64,000 bases of DNA from Pseudodesulfovibrio senegalensis (GTDB lineage Bacteria > Desulfobacterota > Desulfovibrionia > Desulfovibrionales > Desulfovibrionaceae): assembly GCF_008830225.1 (NCBI RefSeq), contig NZ_WAIE01000001.1:992001-1056000 (forward strand). The letters run 5' to 3'. The stretch's first letter is position 1, and each line of letters opens with the position of its first letter. The notes beneath the pieces were generated by a model. That model did not search any database. It worked only from the letters and a program-made list of their open reading frames with translations, and was not told the origin of the DNA. Of the stretch, positions 36,204-43,577 are shown piece by piece. Position numbers and translations under genes: made by a program.

Positions 36204-36448
36204 GGATGGCTTCCCCAACAAGGGCTGTTTAAGGATGGTCTCCCTGATTTTCCACATTTCAACAGGAGTAAGGTGCCGCAAGGGGGAATATGAGAGTTGT
36301 CAACAGGCCCGAAAATTAAGGAAGAGTTCCCTTTTGAGAAATATCATTAAGGAAGACTTCCCTCAACCAGGAAGACCGTTAAGGATGGCTTCCCCGAGTA
36401 ATCGGGATTTAAGGAAGGTTTCCCTGAATGTTTAAGGAAGGTTTCCCC
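36200..36448. repeat. Seven iterons: candidate replication origin
   Basis: Seven copies of a 17-bp motif, consensus TTAAGGAWGGYTTCCCY, all in the same orientation, start at 36200, 36229, 36316, 36347, 36379, 36409 and 36432. Spacing is 29-32 bp within two groups, roughly three helical turns, and 23 bp for the last. Each copy has inner dyad symmetry (GGAAG..TTCC type). The last is followed by AT-rich DNA. This is the structure of an iteron-controlled plasmid origin. Confidence 0.88.
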
Positions 36449-36666
36449 AAACGCGATGTTGCATCATATTATATATTCTTATCCTATTTCTTACCCCACT
36501 TACCCAAGAAAAGAAGAGAAGCAGAACGGTTTGGTGACTCCAAAAAAGGACCGCCAGAAAGCTGCCTACCGGCAGCGGCGGGTTACGAATGAAGTCGGCT
36601 TCGCCTCCAGCGCCTTCGGCGCGAAAGGCAGCCAATGAAAAAAGAAAGAAGCCAAAGGACCACCAC
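36449..36666. other. AT-rich stretch and structured DNA next to the iterons
   Basis: 36460-36490 is AT-rich (a candidate DNA-unwinding element). From 36540 the DNA turns GC-rich with the small dyads GCTGCC-TACC-GGCAGC and GCGCCTTCGGCGC. A 60-codon frame at 36456-36638 has no ribosome site and is not called. Confidence 0.45.
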
Positions 36667-37167
36667 ATGAATAAATCAGGTGAAAATGAATGGCAAAGGA
36701 CGCTAGCAGTCAATCATGTTTTGAGCGCTTTCTCTAATTGCGATGAGAATGGGGAAAAAGTTGAAAATGATGATCCATCTCTGTTTGAAGATCCGGCTTA
36801 TTTTTTATGCTGGAAAACAGGAACATGGAAACTCGTGGATGTGGACGGTAAGCAGACTGATCCTGAGTTTGAGGAGAAGTTTCTTGTTGATCGAGCTGCA
36901 TTCGACACTCAGGAGGGGGATATTGAAAGCCTGATTGGCCTTGCCGAGAGGCTATATCGGATTGAGGCAATGTCGAAAGCTGAAGTCGAATGTCTTGGAA
37001 AGCCCAAACATAAGGGCGGATGTTGGGTGAAGACCACGGGGAGTTTTTTGGGCAGCAGTTCGTGTCTTTGCCGAGCTCAGGAAGGTAAGCTCACCTGCCA
37101 GGTACACGAAGAGTTTGAAGAGGCCTCTAGGCTGTTCCTGGAAGCGTTGGAAAGATCTTCGAAGTAA
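36667..37167 (+). CDS. Island protein of unknown function
   Basis: A 166-residue acidic protein from the ATG at 36667, with AAAGGA upstream. It contains a Cys pair in the C-terminal half (GCWVKTTGSFLGSSSCLCRA, 20 residues, near residue 115) and a helical end. No family recognised. It follows the origin and is one of two adjacent unknown genes. Confidence 0.6.
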   Translation: MNKSGENEWQRTLAVNHVLSAFSNCDENGEKVENDDPSLFEDPAYFLCWKTGTWKLVDVDGKQTDPEFEEKFLVDRAAFDTQEGDIESLIGLAERLYRIEAMSKAEVECLGKPKHKGGCWVKTTGSFLGSSSCLCRAQEGKLTCQVHEEFEEASRLFLEALERSSK

Positions 37168-37178
37168 AGGCGGTGGAG

Positions 37179-37628
37179 ATGTCCTTGATCTTCGAAATGG
37201 CCCTTGATGATGAGCCGGAACGGGCAAATCAGGTGCGAACATATCGGGGAGAGCTCGATTCGCGCCTGAGGGCCTATGAGAGTCCGTATAAACCTCCCTA
37301 CAACCATGACTTGGCGCATTTTCAAAGGCTATCACCGTCGGTCAAGTGGAACGCCTATTACTCTGGCAATTGCCACAATCTGCTGACCTATCAAGTCTGT
37401 CTGGCAAGCTGGTGCGTGCTGCCTGGTGCTGATCCAGAACGATTTGCATGGGATGTTTTGATGCAGATTTGCCAACGGACAGGAGAGGATCTTTGGAAGG
37501 CGGATATACCCGGTATTGAGCCTCGTGAATGGGCTCGTTTTGCTGTGCCGAACTGGCCATTACTCGCGATTGAAGACGCACAATCAGGTCGTGGGGGCGT
37601 GGATTTTCATGGCGCATTTGAAAGGTGA
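37179..37628 (+). CDS. Island protein of unknown function
   Basis: A 149-residue protein; ATG 37179 is preferred to the GTG at 37173. It contains LSPSVKWNAYYSGNCHNLLT near residue 48 and a Trp/Cys-rich middle. No known domain. It starts 11 nt after the preceding gene, so the two are probably one operon. Confidence 0.6.
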   Translation: MSLIFEMALDDEPERANQVRTYRGELDSRLRAYESPYKPPYNHDLAHFQRLSPSVKWNAYYSGNCHNLLTYQVCLASWCVLPGADPERFAWDVLMQICQRTGEDLWKADIPGIEPREWARFAVPNWPLLAIEDAQSGRGGVDFHGAFER

Positions 37629-37644
37629 ATCACGAGTAGTTTTG

Positions 37645-37817
37645 ATATTCGCGGTAGGCGGTATTCGTCTACCGCGAATATAGGCTTATGGGACAAATTT
37701 GCTGCGAGAAGCATGACATTTTGAGCCTGCGAAAAATGGCGTGATTCACGCCGCGGATTTGGGCCATAAGCCGCCTAATCCCCTCTGTGAGGGGAGCTGC
37801 CCGGCAGGGCAGAGGGG
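37645..37817. promoter_or_regulatory. Cluster of nested inverted repeats upstream of a recombinase
   Basis: Three perfect dyads lie in 173 nt. ATATTCGCGGTAG (37645-37657) faces CTACCGCGAATAT (37669-37681) across 11 nt. GGCTTATGG (37683-37691) faces CCATAAGCC (37764-37772). CCCCTCTG (37780-37787) faces CAGAGGGG (37810-37817). No gene fits here. The 13-11-13 dyad has the layout of a tyrosine-recombinase crossover site, and the recombinase gene begins 43 nt further on. Confidence 0.65.
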
Positions 37818-37859
37818 AGGCTTGGAAAATCAAAATACACATCAATTGGGGCTGTCAAA

Positions 37860-38936
37860 GTGGATTTGAGGCAAGCTGAAATCATGGCTCGAAAGATCGT
37901 TGGTCGGAGCCTCAAAGCAAGTACACGGAAAGGGTATCTGAGATCATTTCATCAGCTCGATGATAGAGGGCTCACCCCGCAAGAGTATGCGAATTCGATG
38001 AGTCCGAAAAAGGCTCTTAGCAAGCGCAGGTACTATCCACTTAAGGCCGGCTATCAATACGGATTGGCCGATTTGATTGTCAGGCAACTTGAACAGGTGA
38101 AAGTGTTGCGAAGGATCTCCGAGGAAGGAGCTTTGGAGCAAGCTGAGCATCTTGAATCCAGAGTGTTGACCAACGCACGCCTGCTTGAGGAGCAGGCCCC
38201 AGATTATGACCGGCAGAGAAAGCGTGATGGGCGGCCTTCAGCACATCCAAAAGTGCAAGTAAATGAGAAGCCACGAAAGAGTAAACGTCAATATTTGGGT
38301 AGACTGAATAAATCTATTCCAAATTGGCAGATGGAGTTGTTCAGGGCTATTCCTCAGCAACACAGAATATTAATTCTTGTTTTGGCTGTGTCGGGTTGTA
38401 GGCCTGCGGAGTTATATCCGGGAAGGGATCTCGGCAAAGGCTTAGTGTCTGAAGGCGTACAGTTGAACATAGAAAACAATAAGCTTGTTTTGACATTTCA
38501 CGGCGCCAAAACAGGCCAAGGCTATGGGCAGGTGAAACGCGAACTAATGATTTCACCCGTTTCAGTTTTGGAGCACGGACTCTATCGTTTGGTGCTGAAG
38601 GAGGGGGGAGCTCTCAGCGTTGAACCTGCAGCGAGTGATAGGGCCGTTCGAGGGGCTGTTGAACGTGCTGTGATTAAGGCTCTGGGGAAGCGATGGAAAG
38701 GTAAGGTCTCGATGTCGACTTTCCGGCATCAGTTCGCTGCTGATTTGAAGGGAGCTGGTGTCGCCAAAGAGCAAATAGCCTTGGCTATGGGGCATTGCTC
38801 GGATCGAACTCAAGGTCATTATGGGGTGGCCCGTCAAAGGCAAAAAGGAAGCAAACGTGGGCTCGTGCAGGCGACGGGATCACAGCCAGTAAAACGGCGT
38901 GTGTTGAAGCCTGCTTCGAATGAATCTCCGCGATAA
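37860..38936 (+). CDS. Second tyrosine recombinase
   Basis: A 358-residue tyrosine recombinase, GTG start. The catalytic domain begins about residue 160: the first Arg is in SGCRPAELYPG (near 180); the second box is STFRHQFAADLKGAG, with Arg-His rather than the usual His-x-x-Arg spacing; the third is LAMGHCSDRTQGHYG with the conserved His and the nucleophile Tyr (near 327). The N-terminal half is a divergent SAM-like core-binding domain. It is far from the att sites, so it may resolve element multimers or act at the adjacent 13-11-13 dyad. Confidence 0.8.
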   Translation: MDLRQAEIMARKIVGRSLKASTRKGYLRSFHQLDDRGLTPQEYANSMSPKKALSKRRYYPLKAGYQYGLADLIVRQLEQVKVLRRISEEGALEQAEHLESRVLTNARLLEEQAPDYDRQRKRDGRPSAHPKVQVNEKPRKSKRQYLGRLNKSIPNWQMELFRAIPQQHRILILVLAVSGCRPAELYPGRDLGKGLVSEGVQLNIENNKLVLTFHGAKTGQGYGQVKRELMISPVSVLEHGLYRLVLKEGGALSVEPAASDRAVRGAVERAVIKALGKRWKGKVSMSTFRHQFAADLKGAGVAKEQIALAMGHCSDRTQGHYGVARQRQKGSKRGLVQATGSQPVKRRVLKPASNESPR

Positions 38937-38958
38937 ATATGTGACTCACGCTTCCGGT
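38935..38958. repeat. 24-bp direct repeat, left copy
   Basis: Identical to 39683-39706 (AAATATGTGACTCACGCTTC plus four bases). It begins at the recombinase stop codon. The two copies bound a 725-bp block with the HigA-like gene and a small membrane protein. Confidence 0.85.
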
Positions 38959-39067
38959 GTTCGCCAACAACGAAATCATGGGGTAACGATGGCAATGACG
39001 AAGTAAAGCCGCCCACAAAAAAATGTTCAAGCTGTGATTATCGACTTTGGCAGAGAAGAGGGGAGCC

Positions 39068-39337
39068 GTGGCAGATTTTACTCCGATTCATCCTGGTGAG
39101 GTTTTGTTGAAAGATTTTATAGAGCCTTTGGAGGTGAGCCATGACAAGCTTGCTGCAGATCTTTGTACTTCTGAACAGCATATGGGCGAGATCATCACTG
39201 GGAATCGCTCAATTACTGTTGAAACAGCCATGCGTTTGGCTAGTTTCTTTGGGACTAGCCCGCAGTTCTGGTTAAATATGCAGCATCAGTATGATTTGGT
39301 TGTCTTTCAAAAAAATAATGGTGGCAATGGATGCTGA
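39068..39337 (+). CDS. higA: HigA-type antitoxin, no toxin partner
   Basis: An 89-residue HTH_XRE protein of the HigA/VapI group, from the GTG at 39068 with GGGGAG upstream. The family start IHPGEVLLKDFIEPLEVSHD and end FGTSPQFWLNMQHQYDL are both present. In normal higBA modules the toxin HigB is encoded just upstream; here the upstream 130 nt cannot hold it, so it is an orphan regulator or a relic. The next gene overlaps its stop by 7 nt. Confidence 0.85.
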   Translation: MADFTPIHPGEVLLKDFIEPLEVSHDKLAADLCTSEQHMGEIITGNRSITVETAMRLASFFGTSPQFWLNMQHQYDLVVFQKNNGGNGC

Positions 39338-39729
39338 CTCTCTCAATAGGCTTGCCGTTGGCTTTGATCATAATGATCGCCATCACTTTGTTTCATTTGG
39401 TGAAGCTCCGAAATATAGAGCGATTTGACCGTGGTCTATTTGCCCTGCATCGCTGTCAGCGATTGGCTTTTCATCTTTTTTTCAACAATTTTGAGAGGCT
39501 AGATAGGTGTGGGTTCTTGGCTCTGCAGAGAGTTTGTTCATTGTTGGAAGCTTTGATTGAGGAATATCGAGCTGGCAAAGGTGTTACATGTTCTGACTGT
39601 GAGAGGCTAAAAGAGGCTTATGAAGGAACGTTGTCGAATGAAGTGTGTCAGCAGCCGCATCACTGGTTGAGGCTGATTCGCGAAATATGTGACTCACGCT
39701 TCCGGTCTGTGGATGATTTGGAAAGTTGA
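39331..39729 (+). CDS. Small membrane-anchored protein
   Basis: A 132-residue protein with one N-terminal membrane helix (LTLSIGLPLALIIMIAITLF) and a mainly helical soluble part with four Cys. Its last ~15 codons run through the right copy of the 24-bp repeat, so its C-terminus may be an artefact of the duplication. No function known. Confidence 0.55.
   Translation: MLTLSIGLPLALIIMIAITLFHLVKLRNIERFDRGLFALHRCQRLAFHLFFNNFERLDRCGFLALQRVCSLLEALIEEYRAGKGVTCSDCERLKEAYEGTLSNEVCQQPHHWLRLIREICDSRFRSVDDLES
39683..39706. repeat. 24-bp direct repeat, right copy
   Basis: Perfect copy of 38935-38958, inside the 3' end of the small membrane protein gene. The block between the copies looks like a cassette inserted, or duplicated at its edges. 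Confidence 0.85.
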
Positions 39730-39742
39730 GGGGGGAGACCTT

Positions 39743-40228
39743 TTGCATTTTTTTACCGCCGACGAGCATTATGGTCATACGAAGATCCTAGAATACGAGG
39801 ATCGTCCCTTTTCTTCGGTCGAAGAAATGGATGAGGAGCTGATTCGCCGCCATAACTCCGTTGTGCGGTCGAGAGATACCGTTATTCACGCCGGAGACTT
39901 TGCTTTCTGCAAAACGCGGGAGCTGGCCCAGGAAAAGTATATTAGCCGGCTCAACGGCAAGCATGTATTTTTGTATGGATCACATGACAACTGGCTTGGG
40001 CCGCGTCGAGCTCCGGACATTCACACGGTCCAGGTCAACAAGCAGCTCGTTGTGATCTGCCACTACGCTATGCGAGTATGGCCACGATCACACTACGGGA
40101 GCTGGCACGTTTATGGTCATACCCACGGTAAGCTCGAATCCTTTGGCCTCTCTTTGGACGTGGGCGTTGATTGCCATGACTTTTACCCGGTGTCTTTTCA
40201 GCGGCTTCAGGAGCTATTTCGTGATTAA
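39743..40228 (+). CDS. Calcineurin-like metallophosphoesterase
   Basis: A 161-residue protein from the TTG at 39743, which has GGGGGAG 7 nt upstream; the longer reading overlaps the previous gene. Metal-binding motifs follow the family order: FFTADEHYGH (residues 3-12), VIHAGDFAF near 51, GSHDNW near 78 (GNHD type), VICHYAM near 100 and HVYGHTHGKLE near 117. All ligands are present. It probably hydrolyses a phosphodiester or nucleotide in the cytoplasm. It overlaps the next gene by 8 nt. Confidence 0.87.
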   Translation: MHFFTADEHYGHTKILEYEDRPFSSVEEMDEELIRRHNSVVRSRDTVIHAGDFAFCKTRELAQEKYISRLNGKHVFLYGSHDNWLGPRRAPDIHTVQVNKQLVVICHYAMRVWPRSHYGSWHVYGHTHGKLESFGLSLDVGVDCHDFYPVSFQRLQELFRD

Positions 40229-40619
40229 GCATATTCTCGCGGAGCAAGTTCTTCCAGGCTGGATAGCCAGTCTGGTTGATGCTGAGGATCATATCAAATG
40301 TCAGGAGGCGCTACGTGCTGAATTTGAGCAGCGCGTGGAGGCTTTAGGCCTGTCTCTTTCCAAAGAGGCCTACCGAGACTCACAGATTCATGGCGATTGT
40401 CGTGAGTTCCAACGCTTGAGCCTGTTCGTGAAGTACCACGCCAGCTATGGCGCTTGTGGGCTATGTACGAAAAAGCACTGGCTGGCGATCTGGACGTTCC
40501 CTAATGGGAAAGGGCCTACAAATGAAATTGAATTTGCGAGGGAAGTGGCCAAGGCCTTTGACCGGCGCTATCAAGATCTAGGGATTTTGTCTCTTCCTCC
40601 GGAGTGGTGGCAGATATGA
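40221..40619 (+). CDS. Island protein of unknown function
   Basis: A 132-residue protein from the GTG at 40221 with AGGAG at 40209. It overlaps the phosphoesterase stop and contains LSLFVKYHASYGACGLCTKK, then HWLAIWTFPNGKGPTNEIEF. A small Cys pair (GACGLC) is present. No family known. Translation is coupled to the phosphoesterase. Confidence 0.6.
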   Translation: MIKHILAEQVLPGWIASLVDAEDHIKCQEALRAEFEQRVEALGLSLSKEAYRDSQIHGDCREFQRLSLFVKYHASYGACGLCTKKHWLAIWTFPNGKGPTNEIEFAREVAKAFDRRYQDLGILSLPPEWWQI

Positions 40620-41011
40620 TTTTGATTGTAGGTGATCTTCATGGGGATTTTGAAGCCCTCAATGATTTAATAGAAGACAAACAGCCTGATGCCATTTTGC
40701 AAGTGATGACGGTGAAAAGTTTGAGGATACCTATTATTGGGAGGGGCCAAGCGAGCACATTCATACTAAGCTTCAGGAGGAAGTATGTCGAGATTAGCAC
40801 TTTGTGATCGGAGCATCGAGCTCCCTTCTCTGATGAAGAAGCGGGAGAACTCATTGATAGGTATTTTGAGGCTCGAAGTCATCACGACGACAAGGGTGCT
40901 GAAAGGATAGCCAACATGTTCCCATTAGCTCCTTCTGTGGCCAGGGCATTTAAAAATGCCTACGGCGTAGACTACATCGAGAATTGTGGGCAAGACTTGT
41001 CACAAACGTAG
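40616..41011 (+). pseudogene. Broken second metallophosphoesterase and trailing fragment
   Basis: From ATG 40616 the sequence begins MILIVGDLHGDFEALNDLIE, a good phosphoesterase start, then the reading shifts at about 40700 and stops. Coding-like sequence resumes in another frame from 40826 (SDEEAGELIDRYFEARSHHD and beyond) to a stop at 41009. The remaining metal motifs are not found, so the gene is degraded. Confidence 0.65.
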
Positions 41012-41087
41012 AAGGCCTTTGGCGATGATTGGTTTGACGAATAGCCATACATACGAAGTGGGCTTAGTCATCCAATTTTATGTCTAC

Positions 41088-41696
41088 TCAAAAAAAGCAT
41101 CTAAAATCTTCAATGTGAACTATATTAGGCTGGTGTCTTTCGATGAAACATACGCTATTACCATCAACCTCTCCCCAGAATGTGTTGACATATAAAACAA
41201 TTTTGACCCTAGAGAAGGTTAGGCCATTTTGAAGAGGCTCCCAGATGTTATCGAAGATTTCATTGGGGAGGCTTATCTGTAATGAACCACATCTGTTGTC
41301 TTTAGCGTTATTTCCAAGGATTAATGTTCCTTCGAGTGATTCGTTATGTAAAATGTTGGCTTCTATCTTGTCGAAAATTCTATGTTTTTTAGTATGCGGA
41401 TCAAATCCTACAATTTCTCTTCCTATATTGCCAACTGCTTGAAATCGTTTGTTGTAATTGCACTCAGGGTGAACTGAGTTTTTGATTGTTTTCTGAGAAG
41501 CTGTGTCATCAAAAATGCAATTGACCCCAAGAGAGGCCTGAGTGAAGTTTAGGCAGAGAGAGAGGATGTCACGCTTTTTTTCAATCGTGCATTTTTTGTT
41601 TTTTTCAATCAATATCAAGTCATAGGCGTCGTCGGTGAGTTGGATGTATTTAACCTGGCTATTATCTATCAAGTCTTTTGTTCGTACTTGTTGCAT
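41088..41696 (-). CDS. Island protein of unknown function
   Basis: A 202-residue, low-GC soluble protein. It starts MQQVRTKDLIDNSQVKYIQL and is beta-rich with a middle segment VGFDPHTKKHRIFDKIEANI. No signal, membrane segment or known motif. Base composition is clearly lower in GC than the host. It stands alone between the broken phosphoesterase and two antitoxin-like genes. Confidence 0.6.
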   Translation of the reverse strand: MQQVRTKDLIDNSQVKYIQLTDDAYDLILIEKNKKCTIEKKRDILSLCLNFTQASLGVNCIFDDTASQKTIKNSVHPECNYNKRFQAVGNIGREIVGFDPHTKKHRIFDKIEANILHNESLEGTLILGNNAKDNRCGSLQISLPNEIFDNIWEPLQNGLTFSRVKIVLYVNTFWGEVDGNSVCFIERHQPNIVHIEDFRCFF

Positions 41697-41801
41697 TTTT
41701 TTGTAACCATTTTCTGTAGGTTGGAATTTTTTGGTATTTGTAACGGTTGGTAGAATGTTTAAAAATCACCAATTTCATTATATGTGAACTGGATGTCCTG
41801 A

Positions 41802-42002
41802 CTAATCAATCCCCATACGTTTTTTAAGGTCGGCCACCATTTCATCACTCGTGTCGTAGGTCATCACAGTTTTGCGGACTTCTTTGAGGTCCTCAGGCGT
41901 CAGATTAAATCCCTCTATTGCGCATGATGCTAAGGCGTCCTCAAGAACACGCTCACGGCGTTTCATTTCTTCAGGTGTGAGTGTTGTGTGTTTTATGACC
42001 AT
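41802..42002 (-). CDS. VbhA-like Fic-antitoxin protein
   Basis: A 66-residue protein; ATG 42002 is preferred. The helix RRERVLEDALASCAIEGFNL contains S-x-x-x-E-G, the inhibitory motif by which Fic-associated antitoxins such as VbhA block ATP binding with a Glu. The following helices fit the short VbhA fold. No Fic toxin gene is adjacent or anywhere in the window, so it would be an orphan, perhaps acting against a Fic protein elsewhere. Confidence 0.65.
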   Translation of the reverse strand: MVIKHTTLTPEEMKRRERVLEDALASCAIEGFNLTPEDLKEVRKTVMTYDTSDEMVADLKKRMGID

Positions 42003-42027
42003 CAATTGAGCCTGATAGTTAAATTTG

Positions 42028-42249
42028 TCATATATTCTTTGTTTCCAATTTTAGGTCGAGGGCTTTCAGGACTTGAAGAAACCATGCAAAGCTAAACGTT
42101 CCACGGTTCAATTTGAGTACGATGCTGTTTCTCGTCTCATTGACTCCTAGCTCCGTCAGTCTTTTTTGCAATTCCACCGCATTTACTCCATTCGATGCCA
42201 TCAAGCCTTTCACGGTGTTGCGGGCTAATTCGTTCCACTCATTTTTCAT
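42028..42249 (-). CDS. DUF6471-type small HTH protein
   Basis: A 73-residue protein from the ATG at 42249. It reads NEWNELARNTVKGLMASNGV then VELQKRLTELGV and FSFAWFLQVLKALDL: the small helix-turn-helix form of DUF6471 proteins, common in mobile elements. It lies 25 nt upstream of the VbhA-like gene in the same direction and may autoregulate the pair. Confidence 0.7.
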   Translation of the reverse strand: MKNEWNELARNTVKGLMASNGVNAVELQKRLTELGVNETRNSIVLKLNRGTFSFAWFLQVLKALDLKLETKNI

Positions 42250-42370
42250 CACAATTAAATACATGGTAAATTGTGAAATCACAAATGAATTAATCATGTC
42301 ATTTTTGAGTTGAGATGTCGTGTCGAATATGACATGATAGTGCTGAATTTAACGCGAAAGGAGGCCGGAA

Positions 42371-42595
42371 GTGCAAAGCTATAGTTTAAAGGATTTTAAA
42401 AATGTGAACGCTGCAGAGTTTGAATTGTTGGCTGATCAAGTTGGTACTTTTGTTTTAGATCAAAGCGAGTTGTGTGATCTTCTAGATACGGCAGGGCAGG
42501 AAGCTCAGGAGACGGACGTGTATAAAAATCTCCTAGGCATTTTCTTACGCAGGGAGATTCTGGGGACAGGAAAACCGGGAATCGGCAATGCGTAA
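42371..42595 (+). CDS. Small island protein
   Basis: A 74-residue protein, GTG start with a strong AGGAGG site at 42360. It is acidic and helical (QSYSLKDFKNVNAAEFELLA). No family recognised. A terminator follows. Confidence 0.6.
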   Translation: MQSYSLKDFKNVNAAEFELLADQVGTFVLDQSELCDLLDTAGQEAQETDVYKNLLGIFLRREILGTGKPGIGNA

Positions 42596-42630
42596 TCCTG
42601 CAGACTCAGGAGGGATGAGGGATCAAAAGA

Positions 42631-42660
42631 GAAGGGGCTCAGTTTGTTCTGAGCCCCTTC
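42631..42660 (+). terminator. Intrinsic terminator
   Basis: GAAGGGGCTCAG (42631-42642) and CTGAGCCCCTTC (42649-42660) with a 6-nt loop, then AATTTTG. Confidence 0.85.
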
Positions 42661-42856
42661 AATTTTGCAATTTGGAGTCTCAAAATTCCAAAAATATGGC
42701 GACAAAATGGGAATTTGTGATGACAAAACACATTTCTCTGACGACAAATCTTGAATTTCATGTGTCGGATTTAAGATTTTGGAATTATTGAAATTTTGTG
42801 TGGTTGTGTTATGCTTTCAGCATTTAGCTCGTTAAATTTTGAATGGAGAATGAAGG

Positions 42857-43291
42857 ATGAAGATTGTCAAAAGACTTATTGCTTGGGACGAGCATCGTTC
42901 GCTTCAAAAGACCATCGGAAAATTGATTTGCGGGTTGATTCCGGCGAAGCCAATCGCGCTCGACGATCCGGACGCACCGGACATGACGGACTGGAAAGAG
43001 GTCGAGAAGCATTGGGGCTTCACCGAAGAAGACAGGCCCCGCATTATTCGGGGCTATCAGATCGAAATGTTGCTGGCTCTTGTGCCGGCCTTCCTGGCTA
43101 TTCTGATTATTTGGAATCAATTCACAACGTTTGGTCAGGAATGGAAAGGATGGTTCACTGTGGTAGGACTCTTCTTTCTTTCCTGTCTTATCATCTGTTC
43201 GCGGTGGTGGCGTATTTGGATGATGAAAAATAAAAAATTTCAGCCACTTTCGATGTGGCTTGGAGTCGAAGATGATGAAAAATATCGTTAA
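42857..43291 (+). CDS. Membrane protein, conjugation-related by context
   Basis: A 144-residue protein with an N-terminal cytoplasmic part (MKIVKRLIAWDEHRSLQKTI) and two membrane helices at about residues 73-90 and 99-117. It is the first of three overlapping genes ending in a DotA/TraY-like protein, so it may be a small component equivalent to those next to traY in IncI-type plasmids. The name cannot be given from sequence. Confidence 0.65.
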   Translation: MKIVKRLIAWDEHRSLQKTIGKLICGLIPAKPIALDDPDAPDMTDWKEVEKHWGFTEEDRPRIIRGYQIEMLLALVPAFLAILIIWNQFTTFGQEWKGWFTVVGLFFLSCLIICSRWWRIWMMKNKKFQPLSMWLGVEDDEKYR

Positions 43292-43577
43292 AGCATGGAC
43301 CTCTTTTCTCTTCGTGGGACATGTCGTTCTCAATGTGTTGATTTCTTTTGTCTTGTCCTTCTACGCGGTTCTTTATTTATGGTTTCAGTCCAACGAAACG
43401 CACTGTTATAACTTGTTGGGAAATATCATATTATTCTCCATTTGGATCGCAGCCTGCCTCTACACACTCCCCATGCTTTTTTGGAGTGTTTTTGTTTTTC
43501 CCCGAAACTCCGAGTCCAGGTACAACGCGTGGCTTTTCAGAAAGGGAAAGTCCTCAGATAAGGCGGTGATCCAATGA
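43272..43577 (+). CDS. Small membrane protein in the DotA/TraY operon
   Basis: A 101-residue protein; ATG 43272 is preferred. Two to three hydrophobic helices occupy residues 8-75. It overlaps the gene before it by 20 nt and the DotA-like gene by 4 nt (ATGA). Confidence 0.65.
   Translation: MMKNIVKAWTSFLFVGHVVLNVLISFVLSFYAVLYLWFQSNETHCYNLLGNIILFSIWIAACLYTLPMLFWSVFVFPRNSESRYNAWLFRKGKSSDKAVIQ

Noticed and set aside
36200-36448. CRISPR array
   Set aside because: The repeats are 17 bp with variable 6-70 bp gaps, have iteron-like symmetry, and no cas genes are nearby.
36456-36638. 60-codon frame just after the iterons
   Set aside because: No ribosome site, and it overlaps the AT-rich/structured origin DNA; possible but unsupported.
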